A program made the position numbers and the translations under genes. A stretch of DNA of 64,000 nt from NCBI GenBank assembly GCA_902702965.1, contig CACRXP010000681.1, positions 287,548-351,547 on the forward strand, read 5' to 3'. Each line of letters opens with the position of its first letter. Within the stretch, counting starts at the first letter, position 1. Origin of the DNA: Spirometra erinaceieuropaei. Its lineage: Eukaryota > Platyhelminthes > Cestoda > Diphyllobothriidea > Diphyllobothriidae. Below the pieces are notes generated by a model. That model saw nothing but the letters and a program-made list of their open reading frames with translations, ran no database searches and was not told the DNA's origin. Of the stretch, positions 35,104 to 46,640 are shown one piece after another.

Positions 35104-36424
35104 CAGACATTTTGCCGGACCGAGGTCCACCAATGCCTCGCCGACTGTCCATATCTGTCGCTGCAGATCAAATGGTTTGTTACACAGGAATGGACAGACA
35201 CCGTTCTTGTCCGTCCTCTCCTCCAGCCAGAGACGGGAATGGAGACACTTAAGGATACAGGTAGTTGTTTGCATCTTTACTGGCTCGTACAATGTGCAAC
35301 AAAACTGTCAATGCCTTTTTGCAAATGACAAATGTCAGATTCCAGCCACCTACCACATTAAAGCCTGAATAGATTTGGCTCATATGGTCATAATTTTAAT
35401 GTGTTGACGGTCTGATGAGAATTATTGGGCACTGGTACCGAGTAGTGGCAGAACGTTGAGAATGACTTGGTTTTTAAACTTGTCGATTAGTTGAAATTTC
35501 CAATTGCCTTTCTTACGCGCCTGTGCGATTATCTTTCTAACATGCAACACAGACTGCAGTACATATACGTGGGATTTTCAGTAATTTCATATAGACAAAC
35601 TATGAAGACATTTTGAAAGCGGCATCCACGTTTAAGAGAGTGTTTCTTACTTGAGTCATAATTCTACATTTAATCACATGACCTTTTTGAAGGGATAAGT
35701 ATTTTAACTATTAAAGACAGCGGATGATCACCCGTCTCATATTAGCCGAAATGTCTGCACGATGAGGGAGAGGCGGCGTAAGTACGGGTTTTTTGACGTC
35801 TTGTCGCAGAAACTAGAAGAAGCCAGGGTTAGTTTGTTGATCGGCATGTGTCTACAGTCGCAAAGGCTCTCGGCCCCTAGTCGGTCTCTCTGTCAGGCCA
35901 GGGCAGATTTCTTTGACGTAATGTTGCACCATAGCACGAATTTTTGCACTAACAGGGCTGCATACATTACAAAGCTCCTAGGTCGACGAGAATGAACGAC
36001 CCAGTATTCAGTTAGTGTGCGGGCTCATTCAGTGATAGGAAATCAATCATAATCAACTCGCAATGAGCAGGTGATAGACATAGATGTGTGACTGAAGTCT
36101 GTGCAGTAAAGCATCCTGAGTGAGGTCTATAACACTAACTGTGTATATTTCTATCTGTGTTCACGCCCAGCAGCAGTTTCTCGATATCACCAATTAAAAC
36201 TAGAACGCGTTAGCTCAAGGTATGTTTTGCAGGTTGATTTTCATTTGATTAAGTTTATTTGGTAAGGGTAACTGGCAATGCGTATGCATAGATTACCCTG
36301 CATTGTTAACTTGGCCTGACTATACAGCCACCTATAACATGTTGATGCGTTTAGTTGGTCACTCCTGAACAGAGAACTGTTTCACAGTCTAGAAGAATCA
36401 GCACAGCAAATTGTGGAGGTCCAT
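35104..36424 (+). repeat. Tandem repeat R2, unit 2
   Basis: Near-identical to unit 1 without its 214-nt insert. The frame 35762-35995 is 77 residues, as in unit 1. With such high identity between units, conserved length alone does not show it is a gene. 36425-36560 continues into sequence also found at 5720-5835. Confidence 0.8.
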
Positions 36425-36560
36425 AAGCAGAACGTTAGTTAGTGATGTTGGAGAAGCTTTGTTCAAACTCGGTTCTTGGATGCATATGGACAGTGGCGGA
36501 GGATGTGATCGTGCATTATCCTCCTCATGGTCTGCTGTATTCATAGAATGCAGCGGCTGA

Positions 36561-39500
36561 CGTGCCGTTCTACGAGCCTGTTTTTGGGTGTGAAAATATG
36601 CACGTTTTTGATCGTTGATGAGACAGCTGATGCAACTTAAATACTAAAATTCAGTTTGACATGATACATTCACCTGGTTCAAAAAGGCAAAATATATGCA
36701 CGGCCAATTGGCCGTCACGGAAGCCTACGAACTTATCTTCCTGCATTTCACAAATGGTCAATAATGACCAATATTTGTAAATGTCAACTGAATATTTAAA
36801 ACGCGTTCTTAGTTAAAAGACTTTTAAATGCAGGTTCTATTATTAATTAACGTGCAGAAGTATCCCATGATTATCTAGACAAGTAGATTCGATTTTCAAA
36901 AGCAGTTTTTTCTATCGTCCACAACATCCGCACTTTCTTCACAATGGCTGCTTAAATAATACGAATTTGTCCGTATATTATCGATGCCCGCTCAATCTGA
37001 CCTACACTCTATAGGGAAAATAAACCAATTCGCCTTCTGTATTCTCCGTGTTGACGATTTATTTTTTCCTTTAGTTGCATGCTTAAGGATATGGTATACG
37101 TTTGAATCCCAGTGCATTTTAGTTTCCGAATACTTATACATCTGTTTTGCAGTTGTGTTTTATGTATACGTTTCCTTTTATGATAATAAAATTTTTTATG
37201 TGTCGCTAAGATGCTATCATGCATGTTTCACATATTTTGCAGTAACTTGGGGCAGTGTGTTCTTCTTAATTAGGAATCTTCACAAATGTATTAATAAGAT
37301 AATATCTTAATGCACAATTAATAACCTCGATATCCCTATTATATTTAAATGCGCTTTGATCTTAGGGACCCTTTTCATCGAGAAGAACATTTAAATATGA
37401 AAGTTGAAGCCTGAAAATCATTATATTGAATATTTCTTCTGAGTATAAAACCGCCGGTAAAAATATTTCTTGCAAAAATTAGCTGTCTTTTAGGACGCAT
37501 TTTCTCCGATCGTGTTTTGTTACTCTTGTTAACACAAATATCATTTAGAGAATGTATGCGCGAAAATGGTTTTTTACATTAATTTACCGGAAAATCACAT
37601 CTTTACGAAATTACCGTATTAAGGATTTCCAAATCGATTTTTTATTTTCCTGATACAGAGTTGCTCTTAATGTTAAGTGATTAACTGCACAGATCAAAAG
37701 ACTTTTCAGCCGCCGAAAACTGTACTGTCCCGACGAGAATTTATCGACACATTTAGATGCTCGTCACGTCATTTTCTGATTATTGATATAGAAATTGTCA
37801 AAAATATCGATTTGTTTTGAAGGTACATGAGATAGTAAAACTGCGGGCATGGACTATGTTTCGCATAAATATTTGCAAAAACGTTATGCTTATAAACATC
37901 AGCAAGATGGAATCGTATATGATTAATAAATTTTTTCCGTAACTTGAAGCAATGTTTTCTCATTTATTTGGAATCTTCAACCTACTATTAAGATGAAATG
38001 TAAATACAAATTTGATGAGTTAGCAGTCATAATTGCATATTTTTGATGGAGAGGTACACATCATCGTGCACAAAATTTAAAGATGCGATTTGAAACCGGA
38101 CGATTATTAAAAAGCGCGTGTTTTCCGCGCATACGACTGCCGTAGATATTAACCATTCAACAATTAACTGTCTTTTAATTGCACATTTTCCCGACTGAAT
38201 CCTCTCGCTTTTTTCGGAATGTATTTGCAAAAATTCTTTCTCTTATTAGTTTTTCGAAAAATCCCATTTTTGAGCTTAACATATTAGGGGTTTTTGAAAC
38301 GATTTTTTAATTTTTTTTTTGATATGGCGTTTCTAATATCCTTAATATTTCACGTGTTTATCAAAGGGGTTTTTACCCGTTTATGACTCTCGACTTCTTT
38401 TTGACTTTACAAATAATAACATAAACCGGGGGACCATAAATTTTTCTCGATTGTGTGTTTGTATTGAACGTTATAATTTTCGATAGAGAAGTTAAAATTT
38501 CAAAATTAGTCGGCATGTCCAACATAAAATGTGCATCTGCTCTGCTAATGCTGGTATAGCTTGTTTCAATAATTTTCATAGATCACACTGCAGGTCGCGT
38601 TACTTTGCGGTTTACGCTTGCACGCAGATTGAAAAGGCGCATCTTGAAGACATAGCGTCAAAAAATTCATGTAAGGCCATCTTACACGCAGCAGTACGGA
38701 CGTTAATTTGAATGCAGTAGGTTATTGATCATGTTGTTTGCGTTGAAATTGTAAGTGCCACCGCCATCAGCTTCGACCGTTGTTGCCGGCATTATCCACC
38801 ATTTGTATCACAGTAAATTGAGGCAGTGACATTGAATTGAGTCTAAATTAATTTTAAGTGAGATTCGATTGGTATATTATCTAACGTACTGCCTTCTCCT
38901 TATCCATAGATAAGTCTAGTGTCAACACAAATCCAAGCAGATTAGAGGCTAGAGGGGCGCGGTTGGCTATCTCGTAGGGATCCTCATCTCGACATACCAC
39001 TAAACCACAACAAACCGTTCACAAACATTGTACCCAACAACAAATTTAACTGCCCAGACGCGAACACGACTCGAAGACCAGGAGAATGGTAGGCAGTCCT
39101 GTATTAGCTTTGACAATTACTCTTTAAATGCCCTGCAACCGGGCAGTCATCGACTTGGACGCATTGCCCATATGCGTGCACACTCCTTACATGCCTGTGG
39201 ATGTCAACCGACGACAGTAATATGCAGCACGACATAACCTGTCAACGATGTTCCTAAACCCGATGCTGACATTCAGGAACCTGAACGCGGATACAGTACG
39301 CAATTTTGAGAACCACATAGATAAAACAACTGATATATTTGTGCAAGTTTTCCGGGACATACATTTGGACGTATATCACATGGAACGCAAATGAGTAAAA
39401 ATAGTATAATTTTAAGTGTCCTATTTACAGTGGGCAGTTTTAACGGGCGGCGGAAAATACGTTCATTCAAAATCTCACAACCTGAAGTAACTAAATTGTT

Positions 39501-40791
39501 ATATGTTTATTGTTCAAATGCATTAATATTGTAACCCTATTTTACAAATTTTTCCGGGTCAAAGCCCATTTACGAATTTCGATTAAGGTTTCCCGAGTTG
39601 GCACATCTACTGAATGCCCAGATCTTATTCTAGTGGCTGCGATCTGTCGTGCGAGATAGTGCCTTAGCGGACACATGAAGTGGAACACTCTAAGTCGGAC
39701 TGTCAGTACTTTATTCAGTCACTCAACGCTCTCTAAACGCCCAAAAACAGGAGCGGAAAAAAATTTCAAGTCGAGGATGATAGCCACAACCGAATGTAAT
39801 TAGACACGCTGGGGTGAAATTCAGCGAAGCCTTTCTAATCATTTTGAAGGTTGGGTTACATGAGGCAAACTAATAACGAAAACCGTCACCTCCAAAACGT
39901 AGCCTGGTGCGTAATTTAGATTTCCAAACGCCACAAATTTCTGTGGCCGTTCTTAGACGATTATACACATATATTCGTATTAAATGTGAAGTAGTTCACT
40001 TGCCTAAGACTAACTTCCAGATAATAGCTGAAAGTTTCGGTGGGATGCATGGATATGCCTACTAAACGATTTATCGAAAATTGACCTAAAGGTAGTTTGT
40101 GATCTCAAACAATGGACGTACGATCAGTGTTTGATCGAGTCATGCCCCCGCTTTGAACAGAACATATGCCAATTGTAGTAGCGTTGTGGTTTCGGAGGAG
40201 TTTAACTAATGACCAGTGTTTCTTTATTTTGCAATGACAGTCATTCATTTTCATTGTTCGTCAATGCATAGCGTGCAGTCTCCATGCCGAGATTTTTACT
40301 GCGCACCATCTGGACGTGGCATTGTAAAATCTGGAGCAATATTAACTGCCATACCACCAACGTGGTCTCAATAAATTCTATTAGTTAGATGAACTTCGGG
40401 CGCTATTGAAAATACTACATGCAAATTTAGGATCTTTCGAAAACCCCGTCATTTAACTCCGTATCTATATATGTTCTATGCCGTTAATATGCCGAAATTT
40501 GCCTTGCATAATGTCTGCAATCGTATTACTTTTTCTGTATATTTTCTTCCTATCAATGCGTTTTTAAAGAAATTTGCCATTGTTACAAATACAATGAGCA
40601 GAAGAAGCCTTTGTTATATCAGATATTATGCATGCGGTTGTAATGGGGTTAATGGTCTTTGCAGAAAAGAAAGAAAAATTTATTCATGCAACGAAATATG
40701 CGATGCGAGGAAGTTAAATATCCACAGGTCTGTTGATTTTCATGGCAGGATTTTCAGTTTTGTAGGCCGTACAATTTCGTTATGCTGTTAG
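36561..40791. other. AT-rich region, no recognisable gene
   Basis: 37110-37315 is a paralogue of 6640-6870. The frame 36984-37310 (108 residues, hydrophobic) falls within that AT-rich repeat and is probably chance. A poly-T stretch lies near 38308-38322. Confidence 0.45.
40679..40684 (-). promoter_or_regulatory. Poly(A) signal of L5
   Basis: AATAAA on the minus strand, about 108 nt after the L5 stop codon. Confidence 0.35.
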
Positions 40792-42150
40792 TTACTGCCA
40801 ACACACTATGGGCTGTGTACTCAACATTTCTTGATGTAAAAGAAAGTTGAAGTCACTGACACGTATGTGTAACATCTTAAGTAAATTTGGAGTGAGAAAT
40901 TCATACGCATTGTCCGAAGCATTTGCATATGCATTGGAAAGCGTCAGTGAGGACAATTGAATCATATTTGGCAGGCTCTTGCCCCCTTTCCAGTGGGTTA
41001 CATTGACAGTCGCCTTCAGAGCAAAGCTGCGTAACTTGAACTTGAAATATCTAGAGCAATTTCGGGGATCTACCAGCTTTTTCCGTTGTAAGCTCTGTTG
41101 GTTTGAAAATAGGGATGAAATAAGAACACGGCTAGGAAGCAGAGCGAAAACAGCATTCGGCGAACAGTTTGCTAAGCATAGTTAACAATTATACTTCTAT
41201 CCTTATTTTACCTCTTTTATTATGTGAACCTCGACGTTAGGGATCGGAGATAAGCATAAGTATTGCCAGTAACTTTCGTCCTGTTCGTCCCGTATAAATT
41301 TGCAATCAAAGGATAAGGGCTCAGCGTGGACTATAAATATGACGAAGAAACGCCATTTTTTACTCGCTAATATTTTCTCGAAGCCGTGGTAATCAGCTTG
41401 CCGTGTCAAGTACTCAGCGACGTCATTGAGATTTAAGCCATAACTGGAACGAGGGCACCTTGGTACATCTGGAGACAAAAAATCACGTAATTATTGTTGC
41501 ACATGCAGTTCACTTTCAACAAAAGATATTTGGTTAACGGAAACTGTCAAATGTTAGTACTATGCCAAACTTTCTTTAGTCGGAGGGGGTTGGCTGTTTG
41601 AGTGGGTACTCTGCCTAATCCCCTATGCGCCCTGTGCAAACGCCATAGAGTTCGTGGCAGCTCTCTTTAGATCCATGATACCCGTTGGTAGGTAATCATC
41701 TGAATTGGCCATTTTCTTGCGCTTTATCGATTGCAAAATTAGCATAAATCGTAAGCAGAAAACATGGCGTGGGAAGGATTTCTCGAATAATCGACGTGTT
41801 AAGGCAAAGTTTGAAGAATAATCAACACAGATTTTTACAGAGAAATTGCATCGAATTTATTTATGCGACTGCCCTTGTTATAAAAATGAGTTTCAGTAAA
41901 TTTCACAAGCGGACAATGACATGATCGTGTACATGCATTCAAAGTGTTCATACAAATCAGTCACACGAATTATCACATGGAAAGTACAAAAACAGGAATT
42001 TAAAACACACACATTTTTTACACTTATGTCCTCATAATACATTAAGGTTGATATAGTGAGCGAATTTAAAAATGTGTTAAATTTACCCCATTTTGGTAAG
42101 CAGCATTCAGCATAATGTATCAAGAAGGCAAGTGCCACGAGTAACCTCAT
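40792..42150 (-). CDS. L5: intact secreted three-exon cysteine-containing protein, 207 aa
   Basis: Function unknown. Exon 1 (42150-42087, 64 nt) reads MRLLVALAFLIHYAECC and four further residues: a clear signal peptide, likely cut near A-E. Donor GTAAAT in phase 1. Exon 2 (41468-41212, 257 nt) after GTCTCCAG: V-P-R-C-P-R, N-D-V-A-E-Y-L-T-R-Q, F-D-C-K-F and Y-L-C-L-S; phase-0 donor GTAAAA. Exon 3 (41094-40792, 303 nt) after CCAACAG: F-K-L-R, L-K-A-T-V-N-V-T-H-W (D-I-T-Y-W variant), P-N-M-I-Q-L-S and a V-C-W-Q-stop ending. No indel or stop occurs, and the mature protein has all six family cysteines. An inverted CCAAT (42245-42241) lies about 91-95 nt upstream, and a TATA-like TATTAAATAAG about 25-35 nt upstream. 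It is the best candidate for an expressed member, together with L3. Confidence 0.8.
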
Positions 42151-42172
42151 TCTCGCGTGAACTTACTAGGCT

Positions 42173-42245
42173 GTCTTATTTAATAGACCCCTGTAGATTA
42201 GATAGCCACTGATGTAATTTGATGGACTGTTCTTTAGTTACCAAT
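42173..42245 (-). promoter_or_regulatory. Putative L5 promoter elements
   Basis: ATTGG, the inverted CCAAT (42245-42241), and TATTAAATAAGA (about 42184-42173) precede the L5 start. NF-Y sites act in either orientation; functional use here is inferred. Confidence 0.35.
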
Positions 42246-45200
42246 CAAATTTTGACGGGAAATTACAGACACATCTGGGCAGTTTCATAAGCCTCCAAAA
42301 TGTCGTGATCTTAGAGTGAACCGACTGTCAAATAAGGAATTTAATGTAAGTTTTACAAACCCGACTAATTATTGGTCACGTAGCACAGGAATATTGGAAC
42401 CATAAACTAAAATTTGATACTTCAATACATGATGTTTTGGAATACATGCAGTTTTAAAAGTGTTCTATGGATTGTGCACGTTTGTTTACATGGCATGAGA
42501 TGTGATGAAAGAGATTAGCATTTGATCGCGCGGATACAAGTGTTTGTCTTTAGACATGGCAGAAACTTTAACCTTATACTATGAAGTTGAATGGACATGG
42601 CATTTTTCAAAACGAGCTGATGTTGTGCCATGGAATGTAGAATTCTTATATGCAAATTATGAATAACTTAAATACTATAAATAACAGGTGGTGCTGTCAA
42701 CATGAAACTGGTATATAAGACAAATTAGGTTATGTCTTTTCGCGTAAGAGACCGCAGATATATACTCCAGCAAACTATACAGATATCAAACATATATGAA
42801 TTTCTGTTAATTATGAGTCTGATTATCGCCTACTAAATCAGCTTTGCAAGGTGAATGATGTGGTTAATTCCGGCGGATCTTATCGCTAACATCATACTTT
42901 CAAACACGCGCTTATTGCATGAAAGTGGTTCCAGAGTCCGGAAAACGGGTCCACTTAACAAATACAATTAGAATAGACTGATGAACATCATACTGGCGCA
43001 TTTGTTCTCAGTTACGTATGTAACCAGCAGAGGCGAGGACTGAAAGCTTATGGTTAACATCCTCAGAAAGTACAGTGTTCGAAGACCCACTGAGCCCTTG
43101 GAAAAACAACTTTTCTGTCGGCAGACGGTTAGTAAGTCTGGAGGGGTGATTACACTATTCTAATTATATTCTGTGGTGATCAATCTAGACTCTTTACTCT
43201 GCATGATCAGTCGTAAGATAATTATGTCAGTGATCTTCAGACTGCGACACTTGCCCACGTTTATTGTGATCGTATGATTACTGAATAGTGCGATTTGGTA
43301 AGTGTAACGTCCAAGGGCCAATCGTTCATTCGTGACAGTTTTTGTGTCGTAATGTAGATATATGGTTTTTTTCCGACTGGAAAGTGTATTAAATGTGCAA
43401 TGAATAAAGTGGATGTGAATAGATGCTGCGGTAATCTGGATATTATTCCTGAACTGAACACAACAAAGTGAAAGTATTCGCTGTGTCAGTCGGTGGCTCT
43501 GACCGCGAGAATTTGTTAGCTGTTTATTAATTATATCTAAGACTGTTGACGCGCATGCGTTAGCAGGCCCGGAGAGCGGTACATATGTTTTGCTACGAAG
43601 CATAGTTGTCGGTGCTGTATCGCCTGACGTCTGTTTAATCGAAGCAAGGAATCTGAAATGACGACTAATCTGAAAAACTGGTTTGTGCGAACAAATTGCA
43701 GCACAGTGTGTAACATAGATATACATACGTCAGAAGCCATTGAATTGCAAATTTACTAAACGGATCATAGTATATTTAATGGCAACTACAAATGCACAAC
43801 TAGGGAGTTGACTTCACTTAAAATGACCGCGAAAACGACTGGATCCCAGGTTCCTACGTTAAATAAAATTGTTGACCGACGTAAGTCGACATGGAACTTC
43901 AAGATGATCCAGAGCTGGCCATTCGTCTGCAGTCGAAGTGACGACCGCCTAAACTTGCCGTCCGTATTTTATCTTTCAGTCCTTTCTTTATATATTTAGC
44001 CTGATGAAAAAAATACTTCAGAAACCTAACTCGTATAACGTGGCTACTGTTTTCTACTTCACTCTTTATCCAAATACAATCATAATGGCTTGCATTCTCG
44101 TGTCAATGGTATCTGTATAACATAAAAACCAGCGGGCCAGTCATAATTCCTCGCTTTCCAGTTGTACTCAGGGAGTGAGAATTTGCTGAATGTTAAGAGC
44201 AATTAGAAAATTCAGCCTCTCTTTACTGACAATAATAACCTACATTATTTACGCATTAACGTTTGAATGCTCACTCGGGTCAAATCCAAACAAACAAAAC
44301 TTGTTTATTTTTCACACAACGGAAGAGCAACGATTGCTTGTATCCACGAATTTCCTAACAATTATAACAATGATATCTACAACTGAAACGTCTTTTTATT
44401 TTTCCGAAAAACTGGTCAAAATCATGCTATTGGCATTTATGCATAATAAGTACGCCCACATTATTTGACAGGAATTCAAGATGATAATTTCGTTTTCTTC
44501 CGTGTTAATTAAAAGACTCTTTTTTGTTTTATGTCTGATGATTTTAAACTATGTGCACTTATAAAGCGGTTACCTTTGCTGTTTTTGGTTTTTTGTGAAA
44601 ATTTCTATTTGTGTTTGCGTTTGATAAAGTAAGCATAAAATCCAAAGCCATTAACGATGTCATCATGTACGATGGGAATGTCGTAAGAAAAACAATGCAA
44701 CAGCCGTTAGAAAGAATTTGTGGTTTTGATACAAAAGTTGGAGATGCGCATCAGTGCCAAGATAAGAAAATGAAAGTCCGATCTCGCTATTTGAGCTAAT
44801 TTTAAAGACAATCGCTCAGAATGATATATGAGCCAATTATTAACCTTTTGAATGCCATAACCTAGTCATATCCGCATCCCAACACCAAGGAGTTATTAGT
44901 AAAATAAATTCGGCTAATGGACAGGAGGTAAAATCAATCTTCATTCAGTTTTTTTAACACAGACAAGAAATTTATTTATTACGCCGGCAAAAACGCAAAC
45001 ACTAATGATTTTCTTTACGCACTGGAAGACTTCAATTAATTGTATGTGTCATCTTCCTAGGTTTTCATACAACGACCTTTAGTTTTGCGATTCCCTTGCG
45101 ATTTCAGATTCGTTCTGCTCCTTGTCTTTAGGAAGCGTGTTCTGGGATACCGCATAAGAATTCTTCTTTAATTATAGTTAATTTACATCCAATTTATTGT

Positions 45201-45439
45201 CTATTCCGTTAGAAATATGTAACTTTGTAAGGCGACAATTCATTGTTTTGAAGCGGCGTTTACTACACGTATAAACAATTGCCATATTTGACGGTGATCC
45301 TTCAATTAAAACCCTCTTGAAGCTACAAGCCGGCTAACACCAACATGATCAGACTATTATTTAAATAAAATAATTCCATTTCCTGTGAAAATATACTTTA
45401 TTTAAGGATTCGTGGTAAACCTAAGCTGAGTTACAATGC
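42246..45439. other. No recognisable gene
   Basis: The longest frame is 188 residues on the minus strand (43726-43160), without a signal peptide, domain or splice context that I recognise. Treated as unassigned. Confidence 0.35.
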
Positions 45440-45680
45440 AGGTGGAGGTAATGTAGAAATCTGAAAAATCAGGCCAATAAAGCTCTTGTCACAGCGATTG
45501 TGTCTCCCTCTTCAATGTTACATTGTGCCTGAACCACCCGTATCCTCTTTTGTCTCACATACTGCGTCCAAACAGGAATAGGAAACGTCAGGCGAATAAA
45601 GCTCTTGTCATAGCGATCGTGTCTCCTCTTTCATGGAATATGTATGTCACAGCCGCCTTCTTTCTGAGTCAGGGGATTTG
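45440..45680 (+). mobile_element. PLE 3'-end remnant with internal duplication
   Basis: ACGTCAGGCGAATAAAGCTC and GCGATCGTGTCTC (45585-45625) match the sequence after the PLE at 470-1180 (ACGTCAGGAGAATAAAACTC, GCGATCGTGTCTG). The stretch AATAAAGCTCTTGTCACAGCGATTGTGTCTCC also occurs one copy earlier, at about 45475-45510. No coding remains. Confidence 0.5.
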
Positions 45681-45689
45681 GATTTTAAG

Positions 45690-46640
45690 CATATAACACA
45701 GACCATATATCAACGCTCATTTATTTCTTCTGTGATCACCCAACCTTTTATCACCATAAACGACCAAATGTCGTAATCACTTTAATTACACAAAATTCGA
45801 TTAACTATCTAAGGCAGCATTTAGTTGGGCCGACATTTTGATGACATGCAGGGTAGACGGCGTAAGTCTGGGTTGTCTGTCAGATGAACCGTGGAGGCTA
45901 GTGCCCTTTTTTGGCAGATTAACTGCCCCCTTAAAATTCTTACTGCAGTCACTCAGAGGGCATCGGGGAGTTGGGACGAGTTTGCTCAAGTGGATTTTAG
46001 CAGGGTTTTTACAGATGCAAAAGTGAGGGACTTTCTGGGATGACATGGGTGTAGGTTGGCTTGTATGAAAGGTCGATGTAGAGTGCTGAGATGCTATTTA
46101 AACTGTCTTCGTCAATTAACACGAATTCTTGTCACCCCAAACAAGTAAGCAGTCCCAAGCCGCTGGGTAGAGTATTGAGAATGTGATTTACAGACGGTGC
46201 GGCTTTTATTTAGTGTCATACCAATTTGGTAAGAGCAACTAAAGCATAACTGTTCTTAAATTCTAAGTAGGATGTTATGCTAACGGCAGATCTACTGAGA
46301 CTTTGAGATTCCAACTACAGTCACTGAGAGGACGTCGGAGGAATTTTTCCAGATAAACTTGCAGAGGACTGTTTTACAAATGTTCCCATATATCGTCACG
46401 TTAACCTGTCAATACAACCATACGCAACTTGCAGACATGCTGTGACTGCTCTTAGTTTTAATGGTCTCAGCATGGCATGTATGCTGAAAAGTTCGATCCA
46501 TTCAATAATGTCAGTGGCGAGTATTCCGTTCTGTCGGCCTAGGTGTTGGCTGTCTATGTCTCCGTTCCATATTGTTGCGTTATAAAACTGTCATGATGTT
46601 CATGATAAGATTTGTGTTAAGCCGTAGCCTAAAGTATTTC
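45690..46640 (+). repeat. Partial R1/R2-like repeat
   Basis: TAGACGGCGTAAGTCTGGGT (near 45852) and the preceding CAACCTTTTATCACCATAAA match the modules near 10390-10500 and 29760-29860. The rest is diverged. The 62-residue frame here is not supported as a gene. Confidence 0.4.

Noticed and set aside
43160..43726. 188-codon minus-strand open frame
   Set aside because: No motif, signal peptide or splice context recognised; frames of this size can arise by chance in 64 kb.
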